This document shows, piece after piece, positions 23,880 through 28,132 of a DNA stretch of 28,132 nucleotides. Numbering within the stretch: position 1 is the stretch's first letter; each line of letters starts with the position of its first letter. The translations under genes and the position numbers were made by a program. This stretch comes from Treponema sp. (GTDB taxonomy: Bacteria > Spirochaetota > Spirochaetia > Treponematales > Treponemataceae), in NCBI GenBank assembly GCA_016297405.1, contig JAEDGP010000022.1, positions 1 to 28,132 on the forward strand, read 5' to 3'. The notes under the pieces were generated by a model that was not told the DNA's origin, ran no database searches, and worked only from the letters and a program-made list of their open reading frames with translations.

Positions 23880-25082
23880 GTGAAGCCTGTTTATTTGGCA
23901 AAACCTGGTGTTGTCTGTGCAGGTGGGTTAAATTTAGATGAACTCTGGAAAAATGTGATTGATGGCAATCAGTATGGGATTGTTAAGGTAACCGCGTGCA
24001 ACGGAAAGGAATTTTTTGCCGGAAGAATAGACGGCGGTATTTTTCATAAATGCAGCGGTCGCTTTGATATGAAAGTGAACCGTATGGAAGAAAAGTGTCT
24101 TTTGCAAATTGAACAGCAGATAGAACAAGTTCTGCAAAAGTATGGAGCAGATAAGGTTGGAGTTTGCGTTGGTTCATGCGATAACGGTTCCGAATTTTCG
24201 GTGGCTGGGCATAAAACATATTTTCAGACAGGCCGCTTTCCGGTTGACTATTCGCTGGAAATGCAAGGTGCAGATTATGTGGCATCGTTTGTAAGTGAAA
24301 AATATGGATTGAAAGGGCCATGTCTTTCTTTTAGTACGGCATGTTCTTCCAGTGCCGGGGCAATAATCAAAGCGGCCCAGCTTATAAAAAGCGGCATTTG
24401 CGATGCTGTTGTAGCTGGTGGCGTTGATGTTGTAAGTGATACGGTGTTGCTTGGTTTTGATTCTTTGGAAGCGATTTCTTCTGAGAAAACGAATCCGTTC
24501 AGTGCACGCCGCCATGGCATTACATTAGGGGAAGGAGCTGCCTTTTTTGTAATGAGCCGGGATCCGCTGGATCAGACTGGAATCTGTCTGCTTGGTTACG
24601 GCGAAAGTGCCGATGCCTACCATACAACTTCGCCTGATCCTGAAGGAAAGGGTGCGTTTGCAGCCATGGAAAACGCCTTAAAAAATGCTGAGCTTTTATC
24701 TTGCGATATAGATTATCTTAATCCCCATGGAACTGGGACAAAATTCAATGATTCTATGGAAGCAAAAGCCATAGGAAAACTTTTTGGGGAAAACTGCCCT
24801 GCCATAAGTGCTACAAAACCAATAACTGGTCATACATTGGGCGCAGCAGGTGCAATAGAAATGGCAATATGCTATAATAGTATTCTTGCCAACATGAGTA
24901 AGGGTGCGGGGGAAATCCGGCTTCCTTTGCAGGTTTGGGATGGAGAAAAGGATCCGGAATTGCCGAATCTTAATTTTATTGATAAAAATAATGGTTGCAA
25001 GCTTGAAAAGGTAAAGTGTTGCATGAGCAATACGTTTGCTTTTGGTGGAGCGAACGCCAGTTTGATAATTGGAATCTATTAA
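23880..25082 (+). CDS. apeO: Beta-ketoacyl-ACP synthase (ApeO type)
   Basis: A 400-residue thiolase-fold ketosynthase with the complete active site: Cys155 in FSTACSSSAG, His283 in NPHGTGT, Lys313 and His318 in SATKPITGHTLGAAGA. It condenses malonyl-ACP with the growing chain. It is less close to FabF than the second ketosynthase at 26666: the N-terminus is short and lacks the VVTGxG opening. In Xenorhabdus, ApeO works as a pair with the inactive ApeC, as I recall. Start is GTG 23880, three bases after the apeN stop, with GGGG at 23868-23871 as ribosome site. It ends nine bases before apeP. Confidence 0.9.
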   Translation: MKPVYLAKPGVVCAGGLNLDELWKNVIDGNQYGIVKVTACNGKEFFAGRIDGGIFHKCSGRFDMKVNRMEEKCLLQIEQQIEQVLQKYGADKVGVCVGSCDNGSEFSVAGHKTYFQTGRFPVDYSLEMQGADYVASFVSEKYGLKGPCLSFSTACSSSAGAIIKAAQLIKSGICDAVVAGGVDVVSDTVLLGFDSLEAISSEKTNPFSARRHGITLGEGAAFFVMSRDPLDQTGICLLGYGESADAYHTTSPDPEGKGAFAAMENALKNAELLSCDIDYLNPHGTGTKFNDSMEAKAIGKLFGENCPAISATKPITGHTLGAAGAIEMAICYNSILANMSKGAGEIRLPLQVWDGEKDPELPNLNFIDKNNGCKLEKVKCCMSNTFAFGGANASLIIGIY

Positions 25083-25091
25083 GGGGTTTAT

Positions 25092-25595
25092 ATGAATGTA
25101 GAGCCAAAGAATGTTGCTCAGCACATCGAGTATGACGAGTTGATCAACTATCTTCCACACAAAGGAAAAATGTTCTTGTTGAGCAGAGTTACTCAGCATG
25201 ATGTTGAAAAGCATACAATCACAAGCGAATACGATGTTACAAAGAACTGTATTTTCTACGAAGAAGAATTTGACGGAGTTCCAACTTGGGCTGGTTTTGA
25301 ATTGATGGCGCAGGGAGTTTCGGCACTTACTGGAATAACCAATAAAATTAAAGGAAGAACACCTCTTCCTGGAATGATTCTTAGTGTGGTTGACTTTAAG
25401 GCTGCTGCAGGTTTTCTTAAGAATGGCACAACATGTCAGATGAAGATTGCAGAAGATTATCGTGATGAAGAAACAAATACATACCGTTATGTTTGTTCGT
25501 TGTTTGCCGCTGTTGGAGATGCAGAGCCTGTTGCTTCTGCAAAGATCACAGTAATGGAAACAGAAGACATGGTCGGCATGTTCACAAAAATGTAA
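25092..25595 (+). CDS. apeP: Hotdog-fold 3-hydroxyacyl-ACP dehydratase (ApeP type)
   Basis: A 167-residue hotdog protein with INYLPHKGKMFLL (His23) and the central helix WAGFELMAQGVSAL (Glu70), the two residues of the FabZ-type active site. It dehydrates 3-hydroxyacyl-ACP intermediates, most likely together with the ApeI-like protein. Together the window has two dehydratases, one ketoreductase and no enoyl reductase among the cluster genes, which is what a polyene, not a saturated chain, calls for. AAGGGG at 25082-25087 precedes ATG 25092 by four bases. Codon choice is rich in GTT, GAA, TTC/TTT and CGT. Confidence 0.9.
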   Translation: MNVEPKNVAQHIEYDELINYLPHKGKMFLLSRVTQHDVEKHTITSEYDVTKNCIFYEEEFDGVPTWAGFELMAQGVSALTGITNKIKGRTPLPGMILSVVDFKAAAGFLKNGTTCQMKIAEDYRDEETNTYRYVCSLFAAVGDAEPVASAKITVMETEDMVGMFTKM

Positions 25596-25613
25596 TTAAA
25601 AAAGGTGGTATAT

Positions 25614-26372
25614 ATGAACGAAAATAAGAAAGTATTGATCACTGGAGCGTCTGGCGGTCTTGGACGCGCTTGTGCTGTGGAAGCTGCAAAGGCTGGTTAT
25701 TATGTTATTTGCCACTACAATGGAAGTCAGGCAAAAGCAGAAGAAACATTGGCTCAGGTTAAGGCTGTTGGGGGACAGGGAGAATTGATTCAGTTCAACA
25801 TTTCTGACCGCGCAGATTGTAAAGCTAAACTTGATGCTTTGACTGCAAAGCTTGCAGAAAATGGCGAAATTCTTTGGGGCATTATTAATAATGCTGGTAT
25901 CACTCGTGATAATACATTCGCTGGTCTTGAAGATTCTGACTGGGATGCTGTTATTCATACAAATCTTGATTCTTTCTACAACGTTCTTAAGCCACTTATC
26001 ATGACTATGGCTACACGCAAAAACAAGCGTGGTGGTCGTATCATTACTATGGCTTCTGTTTCTGGAATTATCGGAAATCGTGGTCAGACAAATTATTCAG
26101 CTTCAAAAGCGGGTATTATTGGTGCTACAAAGGCTTTGGCTGTTGAACTTGCACGCAGAAACATTACTTGTAACGTAATTGCACCTGGTGTCATTGAAAC
26201 TGAAATGACTGCAAACATTATTCCTGAGGCAATGGAAACAATGATGAGCACAATTCCAATGGCTCGCATGGGTAAACCTGAAGAAATTGGTGCCACAGCT
26301 GTGTTCCTGTTGAGCGAAGGTGCTTCTTATATTACTCGCCAGGTAATTACTGTTGACGGTGGTATGTGCTAG
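25614..26372 (+). CDS. apeQ: 3-oxoacyl-ACP reductase, SDR family (ApeQ type)
   Basis: A 252-residue FabG-like short-chain dehydrogenase. The NADPH-binding TGASGGLGRA (about residues 10-19), the NNAGITRD motif (about 90-97) and the catalytic Ser148, Tyr161, Lys165 in SVSGIIGNRGQTNYSASK are all there, with PGVIETEM behind. It reduces the 3-oxo group after each condensation. The frame is open to a GTG at 25605, but ATG 25614 has AAAGGTGG (25601-25608) at ideal distance, and the GTG lies within that ribosome site, so 25614 is the start. A gene-free, repeat-filled stretch of 293 bp follows before apeR. Confidence 0.93.
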   Translation: MNENKKVLITGASGGLGRACAVEAAKAGYYVICHYNGSQAKAEETLAQVKAVGGQGELIQFNISDRADCKAKLDALTAKLAENGEILWGIINNAGITRDNTFAGLEDSDWDAVIHTNLDSFYNVLKPLIMTMATRKNKRGGRIITMASVSGIIGNRGQTNYSASKAGIIGATKALAVELARRNITCNVIAPGVIETEMTANIIPEAMETMMSTIPMARMGKPEEIGATAVFLLSEGASYITRQVITVDGGMC

Positions 26373-26390
26373 GTCAAAAAAATAACTGAC

Positions 26391-26537
26391 GGGGCGTTGC
26401 GGGGTAGGGAACGACGACGAAGTCGGCAAAACAACCGAGGGTTGTTTTGAGTGAGTCTCGAAGCAGCTGTGCTGCGCACGGGACCCGCAGAAGGGGTAGG
26501 ACGCAACGAAGTGCGGACGAGGGGAAGGCTTTCCCCT
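26391..26537. repeat. GC-rich modular hairpin repeat, second copy
   Basis: A row of short hairpins: cgac/gtcg (about 26412-26425), aaaacaacc/ggttgtttt (26428-26436 with 26440-26448, perfect 9 bp), gcagc/gctgc (26463-26475), cgca/tgcg (about 26502-26515) and aggggaa/ttcccct (26520-26526 with 26531-26537). From gaaggggtagga to the end it matches the iorA-iorB copy except for the central hairpin. The ggggtaggga motif at 26401-26410 suggests a third module copy in line. No gene is seen; small open frames here are by chance. Confidence 0.7.
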
Positions 26538-26554
26538 TTGTATATGGAAATTAT

Positions 26555-26650
26555 GGTGGTTTCGACAGGCTCAACCACCGAGCGAAAAAGGTGGTTTCGA
26601 CAGGCTCAACCACCGAGCAAAAAAGGTGGATTCGGCAGGTTCGACCACCG
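26555..26650. repeat. Three tandem 35-bp palindromic repeats
   Basis: Units begin at 26555, 26590 and 26625, exactly 35 bp apart. The first two share a 26-bp core, ggtggtttcgacaggctc then aaccaccg, with 7-bp arms ggtggtt/aaccacc; the third is a variant (ggtggattcggcaggttc, gaccaccg). The last unit ends two bases before the apeR ribosome site. The same core occurs in the inverted-repeat element at 27994-28115. Confidence 0.9.
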
Positions 26651-26665
26651 CGAGAGGTGAAATAA

Positions 26666-27934
26666 ATGGATTTTGTTAAACCAAACGGAAAAAGACGTGT
26701 TGTTGTTACTGGCGCTGGAATGATTAGCGGACTTGGCCAGAATTGGGAAGAAGCTTATGCTCAACTCAAATCTTACAAAAACTGTATTAAAAACATGGAA
26801 GAATGGCATGATATTGCTGGTATGAATACTCAGCTTGCTTGTCCTGCTAAAGGGGATCTTCCAAAATATTCAAGAAAACTTGTGCGCGGTATGGGACGTG
26901 TTGCTTTGCTTTCTTATCATACATCTCAGCTTGCTTTGCAGATGGCTGGACTTCTTAAAGAAGATGGCGATGTTATTGATGAGCTTAAAAATGGCCGTAC
27001 TGGTGTAGCTTATGGTTCTTCTATGGGTTCTTTTGATTCTATCCAGGAACTTACATCTGTAATGCAGGATCGTTGTACAGCAAAGGTAAATTCTTCTACT
27101 TACATCAAATGTATGCCACATACTTGTGCTGCAAACATTGAAGTTACTTATCAGCTTAAGGGCCGTATGATTGTAACTAGTGAAGCTTGTACTTCTGGTT
27201 CTCAGTCTATTGGTTATGGATACGAAACTATTGAGAACGGACTTCAGGACATTATGATTTGTGGTGGTGCAGAAGAGCTTTGTCCACCAGACGCTGCAAT
27301 TTTTGACCAGCTTGGTTCTACTTCTATTCGTAATGATCATCCTGAAACTGCTCCAAGCCCATTTGATAAGGATCGGGATGGTCTTGTTATTGGTGAAGGC
27401 GCAGGTACTTTGATTCTTGAAGATTTGGAACATGCTGTAAAACGTGGTGCAAAGATTTATGCTGAAATCGTTGGCTTTGGTACAAACACTGACGGTACTC
27501 ATATTACAAGCCCTAACAGCGAAACTATGGGAATCTGTATGCAGCTTGCTTTGGATTCTGCAGGTCTTAAGGGTGACGAAATTGCTTATGTAAACGCACA
27601 CGGAACTTCTACACATCACGGTGATATTGCAGAAACAACTGCTACTGCACGTGTATTTGGCCGCAAGGTTCCGATTTCTTCTACTAAGTCTTACATTGGT
27701 CATACATTGGGTGCTTGTGGTGCAGTTGAATCCTGGATTACAATCAACATGATGAACGAAGGATGGTTCCACCCAACACTTAATCTTAATAACATTGATC
27801 CTGAATGTGGCGATTTGGACTACATCCGTGGTGAAGGTCGCAAGATTGAAAATGCTGAATATGTAATGAACAACAATTTTGCTTTTGCCGGAATCAATAC
27901 TTCATTAATTTTCAAGAAATGGCATGATCAGTAG
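26666..27934 (+). CDS. apeR: Beta-ketoacyl-ACP synthase II-like (ApeR type)
   Basis: A 422-residue FabF-like ketosynthase with a complete active site: Cys175 in SEACTSGSQ, His312 in NAHGTSTHHGD, Lys341 and His346 in SSTKSYIGHTLGACGA. The N-terminus has the usual RRVVVTGAGMISGLG. In APE clusters ApeR is the second full ketosynthase, perhaps for the first condensations; the split of work with ApeO cannot be told here. GAGGTGA (26653-26659) lies seven bases from ATG 26666. Codon use is strongly biased to GGT, GCT, CGT and CTT, more than in genes such as the diguanylate cyclase, which points to high expression or a different origin. Its distance from apeQ (293 bp of repeats) makes it the only gene of the 3' transcript not packed tightly. 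Confidence 0.93.
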   Translation: MDFVKPNGKRRVVVTGAGMISGLGQNWEEAYAQLKSYKNCIKNMEEWHDIAGMNTQLACPAKGDLPKYSRKLVRGMGRVALLSYHTSQLALQMAGLLKEDGDVIDELKNGRTGVAYGSSMGSFDSIQELTSVMQDRCTAKVNSSTYIKCMPHTCAANIEVTYQLKGRMIVTSEACTSGSQSIGYGYETIENGLQDIMICGGAEELCPPDAAIFDQLGSTSIRNDHPETAPSPFDKDRDGLVIGEGAGTLILEDLEHAVKRGAKIYAEIVGFGTNTDGTHITSPNSETMGICMQLALDSAGLKGDEIAYVNAHGTSTHHGDIAETTATARVFGRKVPISSTKSYIGHTLGACGAVESWITINMMNEGWFHPTLNLNNIDPECGDLDYIRGEGRKIENAEYVMNNNFAFAGINTSLIFKKWHDQ

Positions 27935-27947
27935 CTGAAATCTGTTA

Positions 27948-27961
27948 GCAGATTAATCTGC
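27948..27961. promoter_or_regulatory. 14-bp perfect palindrome after apeR
   Basis: gcagattaatctgc, 13 bp after the apeR stop, is fully self-complementary. It has no T-run after it, so it is not a normal terminator; function unknown. Confidence 0.35.
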
Positions 27962-27993
27962 CTGTGATCAACTAATTATGTGCAAATTTGCTG

Positions 27994-28115
27994 AAGGGCT
28001 GTCCTAGAAGTTTAAATTGCAGTGGTCATTGAGCCTGTCGAAATGACTATCACACTAAATGTGGTAGTTTCGACAAGCTCAACCACCGCAATACAAACTT
28101 ATGGGGCAGCCCCTT
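27994..28115. mobile_element. 122-bp MITE-like inverted-repeat element, also a possible terminator
   Basis: The left arm, from aagggctgtcc (27994-28004) on through agaagtttaaattgcagtgg, is the inverse of the right arm ending atggggcagcccctt (28101-28115) over about 33 bp with few mismatches and one gap. Inside lie two facing copies of the tandem-repeat core, tgagcctgtcgaaa (28030-28043) and tttcgacaagctca (28068-28081). The ends, of gggctgtcc type, look like insertion-sequence terminal repeats. No open frame fits inside. Six T (28114-28119) follow the right end, so the folded RNA may stop transcription after apeR. I saw no clear target-site duplication. Confidence 0.6.
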
Positions 28116-28132
28116 TTTTATGTTTAAATGAA

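Noticed and set aside
26555..26650. The 35-bp tandem repeats as a short CRISPR array
   Set aside because: The gaps between 26-bp cores are only 9 bp and nearly alike, the cores are imperfect palindromes, and no cas gene is near.
26447..26665. Short plus-strand open frames of about 70 codons in the apeQ-apeR gap
   Set aside because: They consist of repeat sequence, have no ribosome site and give Arg/Gly-rich peptides without family character.
26870..27772. A 300-codon open frame on the minus strand opposite apeR
   Set aside because: It lies wholly within a firm ketosynthase gene, has a Cys/Ser/Thr-rich composition without any fold pattern, and is explained by the strong codon bias of apeR, which avoids TTA, CTA and TCA in the sense frame.

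Overview
The window looks like chromosome of an anaerobic, AT-rich, diderm bacterium, most likely a spirochaete of the Treponema type (medium confidence). Grounds: a ferredoxin-linked indolepyruvate oxidoreductase (anaerobe); a LolA-like carrier, an MMPL pump and a lipoprotein with a loose lipobox (two membranes); and the general character of the proteins. I could not run a database search, so the genus is an inference from the sequence alone.

Layout. Positions 1-2310 hold the 3' part of iorA, iorB and a half-size EamA-type membrane protein. Positions 2342-7263 form a tight housekeeping operon: ptsI, der (EngA), a small MerR-type regulator and an Rsm22-family methyltransferase, with TAATG stop/start overlaps at the first two junctions. 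Positions 7297-9228 (minus strand) encode a long-chain acyl-CoA synthetase. From 9331 to 27934 everything is on the plus strand: a 1047-residue degenerate-STAND/TPR/GAF/GGDEF diguanylate cyclase, a TetR regulator four bases after it, and then a gene cluster in the same order as the aryl polyene (APE) clusters of Xenorhabdus and E. coli. The series is a ketosynthase-like chain-length partner (apeC), PlsC-like acyltransferase (apeD), two acyl carrier proteins (apeE, apeF), a fused apeG membrane domain plus apeH ligase, dehydratase (apeI), glycosyltransferase and LpxL-like acyltransferase (apeJ split in two), thioesterase (apeK), LolA-like protein (apeL), MMPL exporter (apeM), lipoprotein (apeN), ketosynthase (apeO), dehydratase (apeP), ketoreductase (apeQ) and ketosynthase (apeR).

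How the genes work together (inference from APE biochemistry): the ApeH-type ligase loads an aryl acid on an ACP; ApeO/ApeC and ApeR extend it; ApeQ reduces and the ApeI/ApeP pair dehydrates, giving a conjugated polyene; ApeD and the ApeJ parts attach it to a glycolipid; ApeL/M/N move it to the outer membrane. No ammonia lyase, head-group methyltransferase or phosphopantetheinyl transferase is visible in the window, so the aryl starter is open. APE clusters are best known from Proteobacteria and Bacteroidetes; one in a spirochaete-like genome, with a diguanylate cyclase and TetR at its head, is the main point of interest.

The intergenic DNA is also informative. Several sigma70-type promoters lie so close to their ATG that the mRNAs should have nearly no leader. 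Three repeat classes occur: a GC-rich modular hairpin repeat (1094-1178, 26391-26537), a 35-bp tandem palindromic repeat (26555-26650), and a 122-bp MITE-like inverted repeat (27994-28115) that contains the core of the tandem repeat. The longest gene-free stretch is 26373-26665 and consists almost wholly of these repeats.
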